64,000 nucleotides of DNA, taken from Gorsachius magnificus. Lineage: Eukaryota; Chordata; Aves; Pelecaniformes; Ardeidae. This document shows, piece by piece, positions 13,901-25,003 of the stretch. The DNA lies in NCBI GenBank assembly GCA_034008185.1, contig CM067089.1, forward strand, positions 22,602,213 through 22,666,212. The letters run 5' to 3'. The position numbers and the translations under genes were made by a program. The notes below the pieces were generated by a model. The model saw only the letters and a list, made by a program, of their open reading frames with translations, was not told the DNA's origin and made no database searches. How positions within the stretch are numbered: the first letter of the stretch is position 1; every line of letters starts with the position of its first letter.

Positions 13901-16900
13901 ACACCTTGATAACTGCACCGTAAAAGACAGTTGTGGCTGGACGAACAATACAGATGCCCTTTCACGTTGCCTGTGACTGAGCTTCCTGTCTCGGCTGGCT
14001 TTGAAAACTACCTGCCAGAGCACCATGGAGCCGCATGGTCAGGAGCCACCCGTCACACCTGGGGGTCCTTGTGCAGGCAGGAGGCAGAGCAAGCTCTTCT
14101 TGGAAATGGAAATGGTTTCAATACGGTCATCTCGGAAATTCTTTGGATCCTGTCCAGGCCTTAATTCTTGAATGTCTCTTCTGCCCACTGCACTTTCAAA
14201 CAAACTGGGACTTTTTGGTCAGGATTTTAGTAAATGTAGGACTCAAGACGTTCTTCTTTGATGTTTTTGATACTTTTTGACATTTTTCTCTGAAAATTCT
14301 CATTCTTTTAGACTGAGCAGTTTTCAAGTGCAGAACCTGCATCCGTTAAGTGAGTTAGTTGTATGCTTCTCCTGTAATTTATTCTTGGGTGACCTTACTG
14401 TCCTACCTAAGACACTATGCTTGATTACCTGTGTTTTTTCCAGTAATGGAAGATAAATGGGAGATACTTAATATGTATTACTTGTGTAAAATCTGCTTTG
14501 TTACTGAGAAGTATAAATACTACTGAGCTTTTCCTTATTTACCATTGAAGCTTCATATTTTAGTGGCTTTTGATGTAATTTTTTAATAACCTCTCCTCAA
14601 AGATACACAAAACAGTCTGGACAGTGCTTCTGCTTGTTGACCACCTCTTTGGTGTACCCCTTCTGTGAAGCATGAAGGCTTGCTCCATCGAACTTGGGCA
14701 TTTTTCCATTCACATCTGGCCTAGGCTGGTAATGGTATGCAAGTCAGTAATAGAGGGATAACCAACTGACTTTTGTCAGATGTTGCCTTACTTAATGAAA
14801 CAATGAAAAATTTGTATTGAGCTAATGTAGTGCAGCTCCTCATCTCATGAAGCCAAGTGGTTCTTGCTTGTCAGCTGCTTGCAGTAGATTTCCGTAGATA
14901 CAACGTAGGTGAACAGCCTTTATCTGTCCTGGAGTGGCTGCTTCTTAAACAAGTCAGTGTGTGGCTCTTAGACCTGGTCCTCTGTCCGTTGTTTTGGATT
15001 AATCTGCTGTCATGGACTTTGCATCCTGGTGGGGTTGAAGGAGGAATATAACTTTTTTATTCAGGAGGCACCAGAGTGTGCACAGAGCCTCAGGCAACAC
15101 TGCTTTTAGAAGATGCTGTTTTCATGTTTGCATAGAGAAGGGCACAGAGTCAATATTCAAAACTATGGTTATTGCCTTACAGGCCACTGTTCTGTCTTTA
15201 TTAATATCAAAAAGTTAAAAAACTGTCTAATGCTGATCCATTTTGTGCTAAAGAGTCAGGAGTAGAGAACGTCTTGCTAAAACACTTTAAATATTCCTGG
15301 TTTTGGAAGATAAAAATATGTTGCCTTCAAGGAATAGCAGAAGTAGAGCTACATATGTGTACTGGAAAAAAGGTGATTCATGGTAAAATTTTAGGGAAGT
15401 CGTTCCACTGGAAAGAGCTGGAACATTGGCTTGATTTTGCTGCATTGTGCATCAGCCTAATCTCTATATGTAAGTAGGGCCGTCGTGCTTCTAAATTGTG
15501 TGTCTGCGTACACCAGTGGCTACTTGCGTCTTTGGCAGTCTGTTCGTAACTACCTGGTTGGTGGATAGTGGAGAAAATTGAACCCAAACTTTTGATTTCT
15601 AGTATTCTGACATGGCTTTGCAATTCTTGTTTGGGTTTCTTTTTTGGTATTGGATTAAAAATTTTGCACCAGCAGTTTCAGTTTTGGATGCAACTGCCTA
15701 ACTGCTAGATATTAACTCCAGGGAGAGCAGAAGCTGCAAAAGTTTAAGAGACACTGACAAAATTTTCTGTGATGAAGTACCATGAAGACTTCCATTTCCT
15801 TTCTTTGCAGTGTATTGAGTATAATGATTAGATGAAAAAAACCTATAATGGTTCTGTTCTCTCAATTGATGCAAGAAAATATACTTAATAATGTTTATTA
15901 GGAAGTTTCTCAGGAAATAAATACTCCTGTTTGATAAAACAGATGTATGTTGACTAATGCTTGATAACTAGGAGTATGATTCTACAGCAATAACTACTAA
16001 GGACTAATATATATGGAATGGGTTGGTTATCTTCTTTTGTCGTCTTATAACTGGGTTTTTTAATTATTATTTTATTTTTTGCTTACAGGTGGCAGTGTGC
16101 TGCATTTGTTTCTTTGTCATTCTTCCATTGAACCTTGTTGGTACAATTCTTGGCCGAAATCTGTCAGGACAGCCTAATTTTCCATGTCGTGTCAATGCAG
16201 TGCCTCGTCCCATACCAGAGAAAAAATGGTAAAGACCAGCATGCATGTTAACTAGATGTATTCACTTCAGTACATTTTAAAATTACTTTTCAGATGTGAT
16301 CATTAACATTTTTCTAGAATAACTTTTTTTATTTACATTGAATTGTGTCTAGAAGTACACCTCTACTGATGTTTCCTTAATATTATTTTTCTGTTGAATA
16401 AAACCACCAAGTGCAGTTAATGGTTAATAGTTGTAGCAGATTTTACAGTCCTGGATTACTGATTCACATTTGGCCTGAAATGCTCTTCAGTATCTTATGT
16501 AAAAGGGATGGTCCCAACCGAGTTCTTGTCTGGGTATCTTGAAACTAAACCTTTCCTCTTTAGTTAATGCCTCTTACAGATACAGGATTGAATGTGCCTT
16601 GGAGACAGAACTGTTCTGTTTAATGGTCTCCATGTACAAGCTGAGACATATTTGCAGGGTGATGGTGGGGAGATGCTTGCAGTGCTGTTCCCAGTTCTGC
16701 ACTTTTGTTGATGGCACAGAGCCTAAGCCTAAAATACTCCAGGTATACAGTTTGAATTGCAAATAAACCTTTATTAATTTTGAAGTGAATATAAAGGGAT
16801 GGGTGCCTAGTCTCAAAAAGTAGACTTGGGTTTTTGGAAAATCATGAATGCAGTCACTTTTTCCTATTAATTCTGAGATGGAAGCAGCAAGCTATGGAAA

Positions 16901-19900
16901 TGAAAATATCCTCAGAGGATTTTTTTTTTAATAGATTTTTCTTGCTTTCCCTGTTCAGAGGAATGGAACAGACAAAGCGAAGGGGGCACTGAAACGTGTA
17001 CGCCCGTGATATTCAGGAAGCGCAGCACATTTAGTCTTTTGTTAGTGGTGGGTTATGCAGCTCAGATGCTAGGATTTGATTTATATTGTGACCTGTATCT
17101 TGGGAATCTGATGGATTTTTCTGGATCAGCATGACAGGTAAAAAGAAATAAGATACTTCTCTTGAAGATAATGAAATTGCACACCGTCAACTTAGACAAG
17201 TCTCCCTATAAATAATAAAAGAAGCTGCAAATTAAATCACTGGTTACTAACTAGATTCAGCATCATTGCAAGTACTACACAGAGGTCACCTTTAGTAAGT
17301 GACAGTATCATCCACAGGTAGCTGAGTATTCATTTTTGACCATAGGCTCATGACTCAGTATAGCATTAAAAATAGACACTGGTTCTTAATTATATAACCA
17401 TTATCCTGCAAAATTACCTTTGTGCTTTTTGCTGTATTTGTAGCCATCAACAGCATTGAGTTTTCACTGTCTTCATTCAAGGCTAGTGGATGTTACGGGG
17501 CTTGATTGCTTAGGCCCTTTTTGGGCAAGAGAGATTCTTTCTGTAGCCTTCAAGGCTGATTAGATGCCTAACCATATGCCTGTAGGTGATAGGCATGAGC
17601 CTTATGTTTTGCTTCAGCTTTCCCCAAGGATAACTCCTATCCATACACATGACATCTTTGTGGGAATCTTCTTTCTAATATGCTGGTATGAGACAGAAAT
17701 GTTCTTGTTAGCATGCCTTTTAAATAATTCTCTCTGCTATATTATCTGGTTGAATGTCTTAATATATTTATAAATGAAAGATTAAAATTGTCCCTAAACT
17801 AATCTTAATATCTTTCAGGTTCATGGAACCAGCTGTTATTGTTTGCCTAGGTGGAATCCTCCCTTTTGGTTCAATTTTTATTGAAATGTGAGTATATCAG
17901 CTATTTGCCAAGTTGATTAAAAGGTATAATAATTCAAGTTTGATTACAATATCATCTGCATATTTTGCTTACTCTCTTCAGGTATTTCATTTTTACTTCA
18001 TTCTGGGCTTACAAGATCTACTATGTTTATGGCTTTATGATGTTGGTTCTGGTTATCCTCTGCATTGTGACAGTTTGTGTGACTATCGTTTGTACGTATT
18101 TCCTGCTAAACGCAGAGGATTACAGGTGGTAAGTGTTGCATTATTTGCATAGTTGACCAGGCTGAGAGTTTTTTAGAAAAGTAATGCTTTTCAGTCTAGA
18201 TGGGTCTTTTCAAAGTGTCCCATGTCCAAATTTTAGCTGTAGGGAATAAAAGCAGTTCTTGGATCCTTTCTGTATCAGATCTTTCTGTGTGTACGTGCAT
18301 CTGTGCATGGATGCGTGTATGTATGTGTGTTTAAAAAAAAAAAAAAAAAAAAAAAAAGTCAAGGCACACAGGAGTATGAAGAAGGATCATCACTTGGTAT
18401 CAGTTGTGGCTGTTGCTGTAGAAGCTTTTGTCACTTATGGCAGACAACGTGTAGATTTTGTTAAGTCTGTAGAACCAGCACACTTTATTTTCAGTGTAAG
18501 GTTTTAGTGCATTGTGCTTCTTCTTGGGAAGCCTTTTGCTTAGATATATGATGGACATGTGTGTTTACTTTCAGGCAATGGACAAGCTTTCTTTCTGCGG
18601 CATCAACTGCGATTTATGTTTACATGTACTCCTTTTACTACTACTTTTTCAAGACAAAGTAAGTGGTAGTTTTCTTGCTTTAATATCAGATTACCATATT
18701 GGCAAATAAGTGTATTGAGAAGAATAGGGAAAAGCACCTAACATAAATTCCTGCATTTCTTTTTCAGGATGTATGGCTTGTTTCAAACATCATTTTACTT
18801 TGGTTATATGGCAGTATTTAGCACAGCCTTGGGAATAATGTGTGGTAAGTTTCAAATATATTGAGAGTTTTCTATCAGAATTTTTCAGATTGTCATATTT
18901 CTGATTTTACCTCTGTGGTTTTGGCAGTGGAGTGTGTATGTCTGCAAGATCTGCTTAAAAAAGGTTACAATCTTTAAAAAGAATCTTCAAGTTGTCTGCT
19001 TATACTTGGTTCCTACCTGATATAGGAGATTTCTGTGGATTGTGTCTTCTGATACAAGATAATTTATGTACTGTGCAGAGCATTTCACACTCAGTGCAAG
19101 CTTGAAAGACTCAATATTTGGCAAGAAATTCTGCAAAGTAAATTCCACATTAGGTTGAGTCCATGCTAGTATTTTGTTTTGGAGTTTTTACTGTTGCCCC
19201 AAGAAAAGGAGCTAGGTATGCCCGTTGAGGCATCAGTGGTGTCGCAATACCGATGAGACTACCATCTGTATCTTGTGGGATGTATATATGAACAGAAAGG
19301 ACTGACACTTGAGGGTAGCATTTGAGAAATAAGTGTTGGAATAGTCACAAATTAGGAGAGTTCAGAGTGCTTCTGTGTGCAGCTGGATTTCATTGCCTTT
19401 TTAAGATACTGTTTTGACAGATGTTTAGAAAAAAACATAGTTCTCAGCATGCAGGTCATCTGACAAAGTCAAATATACTTGTTCACCTGTTAGCTTTATT
19501 TTTATCCTTTGCTTTATGACTTTCGGAAAGTGCTACTTGGTTCTTTTGCACTTTCCTAGGATGTTACTTGCTTTTTATGTGTGATCTTTATTTAATACTT
19601 TCCTTAGTAGTGAATGAATAGTCCTATAGACTCTAGTGGAAGGATTTCCTTGAGTTAGATATTTGAGACACATGATGTCTTACAGGAACTTACTTTCTGT
19701 AAAGTACACATTTCTCGATATCCCAGGAGGATGGGTAATTTCACAATGCTTTATAAAAAGGGGAGGGAAATCATCTCTTAACTGCTGAGTACCTGTTCCC
19801 CTTTTCTCTTGTACAATCTGATCTTGCTTCATCAGGTTCTTGGCACATTGCAAGACTTCCCTGCTGTTATGGTAGTCTTGCAGCCATTTTTTTCTTTAAT

Positions 19901-22900
19901 AGGCTTATACTTTTCAGCTCTAATCTTTTCTTTTTAAAGTGCTCAGGCTGGTATTGATTAAAATGTCTATGATGCAGAAGCCAAGTTTGCCCACCAGTTT
20001 CTGTAATTAAAATGTTTTAAAAAACATGGAAAAGGAAGATTGTTGAATGCTTTCTTGTCATGGTAGGACACTACTTGATGGAATATTAGAGTAGAATCCA
20101 AATTTATTCAAAATTAGGGAATACTTTATCATATCAAACTTTATTTCCACAGCTCTATTGAGATTTCTTTTTGTCTTTTTAACTGTGTTGGGAGAGAAGC
20201 TGTGATTCCTTTTTACTGAGAACTCCCATTTTCAGCATGTGGAAGGAATAAAAAAAATCCCCTGTCAAAAAGCATTTGTCTAGGGAACTTGCTACCATTG
20301 AGGTCTAACAAAGACGTTTGTGTTAGAGAATTGTGCAGTGTGCATGCTACTGACTGTACGTCTCCTGTGAAAAGTGTGTAGCACTGTGCTTTGGATGCTC
20401 ATGCGAATGGGCGTGTTCAGTGTCACACAGTTGGATATGAGACCAGCTAGTTAGGGTCCAGAGCAGTCACAGGGAAACTCTCTGTAGGCTTGTATCATCC
20501 AATTCTGGTTTTAGTGCCCTTGACAATGCCTAGTGAACTCGAATCCCACATGTAGTTGGGATGCTTTGATCCACAAAGTCTGCTGCCCTCTGCAGAGCAT
20601 CTAAGTTCTGGGACCGGACAGTAGGGAGCCCATGAGAACTACCAAACCTTTTGAGCTCCTCATGCTTCCCTCTTAGTGACAGAAAAGAATAAAACTTATT
20701 CCCCAACTCAGTGGATGGCTTAGGAGCTGGGTAGTGTAAAAAGGCCTCTTGCAATGCCACACTTCAGCATCCAAATAAATACCGTAAGTATGATTTTAAG
20801 CACAGATTTTTATTTTTTTTTAAAAAGCCCTGTAAAGTCACAACTGTAGTAAGTGCTAATTGGTTTGAAGAAATAGATGGGAATTAATCTTATTCTGTTT
20901 GTGGCTGCTCTTCCTCACTATTTGGATTTTTCTCTTTATTTAAAAGCTTATTGTTCTGCTGAAATATGCTTGCAGTCTATTTCTGCTGAATCTATGTAGG
21001 CCCTAACCAAGTTAAACACCTTATCAGATGATATTTATAATACATAAATAAAATAATTCTCTTTACTATGGATTTTTATTCAAATGAGCCAACTGTCCTC
21101 CATTTGTTTCAGAAGGACATTCTTTAGTCATCATTGTCTAGCGTTTCTCCCTCTCCACCCCATGTTTTATTCAATGCCTGTGAAGTAGCCTTGAGGCTTA
21201 ACCCCTGCCTTGGGTATTGGCCATTCGTGGCCTTCATGGATAAGGCTCCTGTGATTCAGAATAGGTTATGATTTGTTTGTGGGGTTGAGAGCTTGTGGTC
21301 TCATGTGACTGTTACTCTCTACTCCTCCCCCTCACTTCCATCTCATGCACACGTTCTCTAAATCCCAAATAAAACACAGTTAGTGCTTTGTTCTCCCAAA
21401 TCTCTATGATATCTGGCATCACATCAGTACAGAAACCCTCGAAGAACAAATTCTGGAATGTGTGAGTTTAGCAACTACAGTGGGCATTGGATCTGTTGGC
21501 AGTGTCTGATGAGTCTTAAAACAGGAGTCCAGTGCCATTTTTTCGTCCATTTACTGCATAAGACAGAAGATGAGTTTCTTGACAGGCTACAGAACAATCT
21601 GCGTTTGCTCCCATATGACTCTGAGCTCATGTCACCTCCTCTGCACAGTCCATGCTTGAGCCTGTCAGAATGCTGTACTGGTCTCCCCTTGAACTGCCAG
21701 ACCTTCTCCCTGCTGCACCCTCAGCACACTTAACGCTTGCAAGCAGCGACCTGATCTTGTGTGCGCTGTATTTGTTTTAATCAAACTCTGTTTTGTCCAA
21801 GTTAGCAATACAAATCCCTCATCTGCTGGCCAGTGGAATGTTTATCTTGACATTTATACCGCTTGAATTGCTATGCAGCACAGAGGCTGACTTCCCAGGC
21901 TCTTCGCTGCTCTAATAGAATTGGAACCATGCATTGGGTTTCCTTTGTGCAGATTTCCTGAATAGATACGAATGTTGGCCTTTTGGGGGTAAGAACCCCA
22001 AAATTCTATGTGAGTTTGATGGCTGACCTCATGAATTATCTGAGCAGTCCCCAGGATTTAAACAACTCTCCAGGTTCTGAATAAATCTGTGGTCAGCAAT
22101 GCTAGCTGCAGGTCTGTATGGCCTTCATTTCTAAAGGCAAAAAACCCTTTATATTTTTATTGAAAAATAAAGTTTTGGCAGAAATTTTTTAACGCTGGTT
22201 AGGCTTTTGTATTTAACACGTCTTATGCAAGCCTAGTGCATTCCAGATCACTGAAAATGTTTCATGCCTTGCTCTGGGCTTTTCTTTCTTGCTTCATGGA
22301 GGCAAAAATATCTGTTTAGAGTCCCTTCTTTACTGAGCATCCAAGTGTTTGATGTTTGGAGTTCTTATCTGTACTGAGTTATAGGCCCTCGCTTCACTAT
22401 CCTTTTCTTCCCATATTTTACGATGTGTTATTCTGGCAGTCTGACAGCAGTTCTCTCTAATTCTTGCTTCATTTTTCAACTTCACTTCTAACCTGAGAGT
22501 TAGCCAAACGGACCTCCACAAGGCTGATTCACTTTCATTTTGCTTGGAAGAGATGAAGGAGAAGCACTGGGGTATTCCCTGCAGATGTCCTAAGACAACA
22601 GTATTTACTGAGCCTGGCAAACCTGAGGTTCTGGGTTTGACCAGGTAGGTTGCTGAATCTCCCTTCTCAGGAGAGGTCTTCGTCCAGTGCATTTCTTTCA
22701 CTTTTCTAGGTGTTCTTAGTCCTGCAGTATTTTGGGTTTAGCATAAACTGTTGTCCCTATCAAAAACTCAGTGACCTGTTCTTTTATTAGTGCTGTGACA
22801 ATGCATACTCTGCTCATGACTCTTACTAATTTGAAAACCACAGGTTGCAATTTCCTTTAACTACTAACTGCTACTAGTTTAATCTGTTTGTACAGACCTC

Positions 22901-23450
22901 CTTGGAGTTTAAGACTCCTGGGATGGGGATCTATTATTATTTGTGCCTTGTGGGAAGGAAAAAGCCATCTGCCAATAAAACACTCATCCAGAAGGCATGT
23001 AACTTATAATAAAAACCCGCCCTCCCATCCACCTTCCCTGCCGAGTGGGTGATTGTATGTTTTTTACCCTCTGTTCAGAAAAAGGGACCCGGTTATTGGC
23101 AGCAGTAGGGGGGCTGCTATATTTATCGAGGCCAAGTGAGCATGGCCTCTTGGTAAGATGGCTTAATGGATTTAGATTGCTAGACTAGGGGAGTTCTTGC
23201 CAGACGTTCACTGGGAGCATGGATAATTAGAGTCTGAGAACAAGTATTGCAGGTAAATAATTTTCTGTGTGCAGAGTGCATGCTTTATGTGACTTTCTGT
23301 TTAAGAGTGTGTGGTTTATATTGCTGGCTTATTTTGATGATCAGCTCTCTAACATACTCGACATTTTCGGTTTATTTTGCAGGAGCTATTGGTTACATGG
23401 GAACAAGTGCCTTTGTTCGTAAAATCTACACTAATGTGAAAATTGACTAA
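1910..23450 (+). CDS. TM9SF3: TM9SF3, C-terminal 395 residues (11 exons, 5' part outside window)
   Basis: Transmembrane 9 superfamily member 3 (nonaspanin), a multipass protein of Golgi and endosomal membranes; the family is linked to membrane-protein sorting and transport. Joining 1910-1987, 2690-2821, 3355-3521, 6206-6300, 8014-8144, 16089-16228, 17819-17887, 17982-18128, 18575-18658, 18768-18844 and 23383-23450 gives 1188 nt, 395 codons plus TAA, with every junction closing in frame and all introns GT-AG. From memory the human protein is 589 residues and nearly identical here, so about residues 195-589 are present. What is seen: the end of the lumenal domain ([13 protein letters not shown]), nine hydrophobic segments, an acidic cytosolic loop after the first ([19 protein letters not shown]), and a C-terminus in KID, which fits the family's KxD/E COPI-binding retrieval signal. 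There are no stops or frameshifts, so the gene looks functional. The start codon lies left of the window. Confidence 0.97.
1988..2689 (+). other. TM9SF3: TM9SF3 intron, 702 bp
   Basis: Donor GTATGT, acceptor TTTTTGTAG. Contains a small 21-bp-period direct repeat around 2060-2093. Nothing else recognised. Confidence 0.9.
2060..2093. repeat. Short 21-bp-period direct repeat
   Basis: The 13-mer gaatttttggatg occurs at 2060-2072 and again at 2081-2093. It is a local duplication in an intron with no evident function. Confidence 0.7.
2690..2821 (+). CDS. TM9SF3: TM9SF3 exon: first core helix and acidic loop
   Basis: 132 nt, 44 codons, phase 0 both ends. Begins [12 protein letters not shown] and runs through the hydrophobic helix [13 protein letters not shown], then the basic stop-transfer [11 protein letters not shown] and the acidic SKEEEMDDM of the cytosolic loop. 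Donor GTAAGA at 2822. Confidence 0.97.
2822..3354 (+). other. TM9SF3: TM9SF3 intron, 533 bp
   Basis: Donor GTAAGA, acceptor TTGTTCCTAG. An AT-alternating and T-rich patch lies at about 2848-2869. Nothing else recognised. Confidence 0.9.
3355..3521 (+). CDS. TM9SF3: TM9SF3 exon: loop and second core helix
   Basis: 167 nt, 55 codons plus two bases. Encodes [20 protein letters not shown], then the helix beginning [20 protein letters not shown] and continuing [21 protein letters not shown] is a conserved nonaspanin motif. Ends in GA of a glutamate codon split by a phase-2 intron; donor GTAAGT at 3522. Confidence 0.97.
3522..6205 (+). other. TM9SF3: TM9SF3 intron, 2684 bp
   Basis: Donor GTAAGT, acceptor CTTGTAG. 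Contains a 17-base T run at 4261-4277. The open frames at 4024-4296, 5275-5463 and 5852-6124 show no recognisable protein similarity. AT-rich and otherwise featureless. Confidence 0.88.
4261..4277. repeat. Poly-T run, 17 bases
   Basis: Homopolymer T in a TM9SF3 intron, directly preceded by a short G run. No adjacent retrotransposon body was recognised, so it is listed as simple sequence. Confidence 0.9.
6206..6300 (+). CDS. TM9SF3: TM9SF3 exon: third core helix
   Basis: 95 nt. Completes the split glutamate, then encodes [20 protein letters not shown] and [24 protein letters not shown] is a hallmark nonaspanin segment. Ends with the first base of a glycine codon (phase-1 intron), donor GTAAAT at 6301. 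Confidence 0.97.
6301..8013 (+). other. TM9SF3: TM9SF3 intron, 1713 bp
   Basis: Donor GTAAAT, acceptor TTCTTACAG. No repeat or gene recognised. The open frame at 7842-8171 is the real exon 8014-8144 plus flanking intron read in the same frame. Confidence 0.88.
8014..8144 (+). CDS. TM9SF3: TM9SF3 exon: fourth core helix
   Basis: 131 nt. Completes a glycine codon, then encodes [20 protein letters not shown], continuing [23 protein letters not shown]: a long hydrophobic helix plus the linker into the next. Ends on a whole codon (phase 0), donor GTGAGT at 8145. Confidence 0.97.
10048..10905 (-). other. Region with protein-like antisense short frames, possible degraded retrocopy
   Basis: Reading the minus strand, three short open stretches follow one another. 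An ATG frame of about 25 codons starts at 10905 and meets TAG at 10830-10828, beyond which the same frame continues readable ([18 protein letters not shown]). A 75-codon open frame runs 10793-10566 in another register and includes [20 protein letters not shown], with an acidic tail containing [17 protein letters not shown]. An ATG frame of 49 codons lies at 10197-10048 and contains [14 protein letters not shown] and [15 protein letters not shown]. The frames are broken by stops and register changes. I do not recognise the protein, and short frames of this size occur by chance, so pseudogene status is only a possibility. Confidence 0.2.
13269..13296. repeat. Perfect 14-bp tandem duplication
   Basis: The 14-mer ccatacttgcttgc is present twice without a gap. 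It lies in an intron and looks like simple slippage or micro-duplication. Confidence 0.85.
16089..16228 (+). CDS. TM9SF3: TM9SF3 exon: fifth core helix
   Basis: 140 nt, 46 codons plus two bases. Encodes the helix [20 protein letters not shown], then [20 protein letters not shown] and PIPEKK. The LG(R)..SGQ..FPCRVN..PRPIPEK stretch is strongly conserved across nonaspanins. Ends with TG of a split tryptophan codon, donor GTAAAG at 16229. Confidence 0.97.
16229..17818 (+). other. TM9SF3: TM9SF3 intron, 1590 bp
   Basis: Donor GTAAAG, acceptor TATCTTTCAG. Short overlapping open frames near 16.54-16.82 kb on both strands have no recognisable similarity. Nothing else seen. Confidence 0.88.
17819..17887 (+). 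CDS. TM9SF3: TM9SF3 exon: sixth core helix
   Basis: 69 nt. Completes the split tryptophan, then [20 protein letters not shown] and IE, most of the sixth helix, ending with AT of a split methionine. Phase 2 at both ends, so it is a symmetric exon. Donor GTGAGT at 17888. Confidence 0.96.
17888..17981 (+). other. TM9SF3: TM9SF3 intron, 94 bp (shortest)
   Basis: GTGAGT donor and CTCTTCAG acceptor only 94 bp apart, consistent with splicing by intron definition. Nothing else fits in it. Confidence 0.95.
17982..18128 (+). CDS. TM9SF3: TM9SF3 exon: sixth to seventh helices
   Basis: 147 nt. Completes methionine, then [40 protein letters not shown] and LLNAEDYR, giving the end of one helix and the whole next one, which is rich in Val, Ile and Cys. 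Ends with TG of the tryptophan in the conserved NAEDYRWQW motif. Phase 2 both ends; donor GTAAGT at 18129. Confidence 0.97.
18129..18574 (+). other. TM9SF3: TM9SF3 intron, 446 bp
   Basis: Donor GTAAGT, acceptor TACTTTCAG. Contains a TG-rich tract running into a 25-base A run (listed separately). Confidence 0.92.
18283..18357. repeat. TG-rich tract followed by A25
   Basis: About 50 bp of TGTG/TATG-rich sequence leads into 25 consecutive A at 18333-18357. It is a length-variable microsatellite in a short intron, about 220 bp upstream of the next exon. No retrotransposon body precedes it that I can recognise. Confidence 0.85.
18575..18658 (+). CDS. TM9SF3: TM9SF3 exon: eighth core helix
   Basis: 84 nt. 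Completes tryptophan, then [20 protein letters not shown] and YYYFFKT, an aromatic, tyrosine-rich helix typical of the family. Ends with AA of a split lysine. Phase 2 both ends; donor GTAAGT at 18659. Confidence 0.97.
18659..18767 (+). other. TM9SF3: TM9SF3 intron, 109 bp
   Basis: Donor GTAAGT, acceptor TCTTTTTCAG. Very short intron with nothing else in it. Confidence 0.95.
18768..18844 (+). CDS. TM9SF3: TM9SF3 exon: ninth core helix, first part
   Basis: 77 nt. Completes lysine, then [20 protein letters not shown] and LGIMC, the start of the last helix (FQTSFYFGY is a family hallmark). Ends with the first base of a glycine codon (phase 1); donor GTAAGT at 18845. Confidence 0.97.
18845..23382 (+). 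other. TM9SF3: TM9SF3 last intron, 4538 bp
   Basis: Donor GTAAGT, acceptor ATTTTGCAG. Minus-strand frames at 20530-20760 and 22330-22701 (123 codons) and a plus frame at 21458-21733 are open, but they match nothing I recognise and show no splice or start context. No transposon was recognised. Confidence 0.85.
23383..23450 (+). CDS. TM9SF3: TM9SF3 last coding exon and stop
   Basis: 68 nt including TAA at 23448-23450. Completes glycine, then [20 protein letters not shown] and D. The end of the ninth helix is followed by a short basic cytosolic tail. The terminal KID fits the KxD/E signal that in this family binds COPI and holds the protein in the Golgi. Confidence 0.97.
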
Positions 23451-24708
23451 GGAAATAAGAAAATTGAACTATGGATCAGTTCCTGTTTTCATGGGGATGA
23501 ACTTGCACAACAAAAAGCGCGAGAAGAGATTTGGGTTTTAACACTGGGCACTATATGGGTCTCCATTTTGTGGATGGCTTAAAGTAACATCTATTTCATT
23601 GATCCTAGGTTCTTACTGACTGCTTTCTCCAACTGTTCACAGCAAATGCTTGGATTATATGCAGTAGGCATTACTACAGTACGTGGCTAATCTTCCCCAA
23701 AACAAAAAAAACAAAAAACCTAGCTCATTAAAGATGAATAGACTAGCTCTCTTCAGTGAAGAGGACAAACGGTTTATTTAAAGCATTTGTTCCATTCAGT
23801 AAAAAGAGGGAAACTTGGCTGCTAAAACTACTTGATTAGTAGTCTTCCTGGTACTTAACATTTCTAAATTATGTAAAAATGCTGTTCCAGAAAGATTACT
23901 CTTCTGATTTTTACTGCCATTGCCAGGATAGGAGGTATGTTTTGTATTTTGACTCCAGGTGCTTTTTGGTTTATTTGCGGTATCAACTATACCCTACATT
24001 CATTTGTTTAAAACATAATTTAAAAATATATAAAAACCCCATATGCATGTAATATATCAGCTATTGTTCTAGTTGGACCAACTTCCCTTTATTTATCTTT
24101 AAAGTAATATCCAGCTACATCTTAAATCCATCCAAAGAAAATACAGTCTGAAGACGGGATGTGTTCTCTGCAATGCAATTTACTGTACAGTTAGAAAGCA
24201 AAATGTTAAATGAAGAGGATTGTTTGTTTTTTAATAAATACTTTGAGGTCTAGATTAAAACAAAACCAACATTTTAACTGAATGTCTAAAGTGATTCTCC
24301 TTTTTTCCAAGTTAGTCTTGCGGTTTTTTTTTTTTGGTTTGGGTTTGAATGAAGATTTTCCTTTAGACATTATACAAGGGGTAATAAGTGTATATAACAT
24401 TAAATAATGTAACTTAGGTGTAGATCCCAAATGTATTTGGATGTACAGATTTACTACAGAGTACTTTTCTGATGATTCGGTGTAAAAATGTGTGAATTTG
24501 GGTGGCTTTTTACATCTTGCCTGCCATTGCATGAAAAGTTGGGGTTTCTTCACAATGTGTGTATGTCATGCTTTTCTGTTCTATTTCCTTTCTCAGGCTC
24601 TTACAGGAATTAAATTTGTAATTTAGAACATTTTAATTTTTGTTAATCCTATCTGGACACTTGTGTAACTTCAAAAGCACAGTTGCTTTAGAGTGTTCAG
24701 AGAACTAA

Positions 24709-24714
24709 AATAAA
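24709..24714 (+). promoter_or_regulatory. TM9SF3: Candidate poly(A) signal AATAAA
   Basis: Canonical AATAAA about 1.26 kb after the stop codon, followed within 30 bp by TG-rich sequence (ATGTTCTGATTGTG) that could serve as the downstream element. Confidence 0.5.
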
Positions 24715-25003
24715 CTTTTCGGACAAAAATGTTCTGATTGTGAAAATAGATGAGTTTCCAATTGAAAATGTTTGAAAAAGCAATACTGCTGAATGCCAGT
24801 TTCTGTATACAATATTAGTGTGGTTTTCAAATACCAAAACCCCATGCTTTGAATTCAGAATTTGCTTACAATTCTATTGAACAATACAGCTCCAAAGTGG
24901 ATGACCAGCCCAAAAAGATTCTTCTTGGCTGAACTGTTTGTGGAGAAATCTGTTCTGTGATCCAGCCAGTGTACTGAGAAAAGGGGGGGTAAGCTTGGAC
25001 TGA

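Larger units (their letters stand above)
8145..16088 (+). other. TM9SF3: TM9SF3 intron, about 7.9 kb, largest in the window
   Basis: Donor GTGAGT, acceptor TTGCTTACAG. Mostly AT-rich unique-looking DNA. Holds a 14-bp tandem duplication at 13269-13296, a T run near 12948, and a stretch near 10.05-10.9 kb with protein-like short antisense frames described separately. No RNA gene or recognisable transposon was found. Confidence 0.85.

Noticed and set aside
18333..18357. A25 run as the tail of a retroposed gene
   Set aside because: The sequence upstream is TG-rich simple repeat in an intron, with no coding remnant and no flanking duplication seen.
22330..22701. 123-codon minus-strand frame in the last TM9SF3 intron
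   Set aside because: No recognisable protein similarity, no promoter or splice context, and surrounding frames are broken; length is within chance for an intron of this size.
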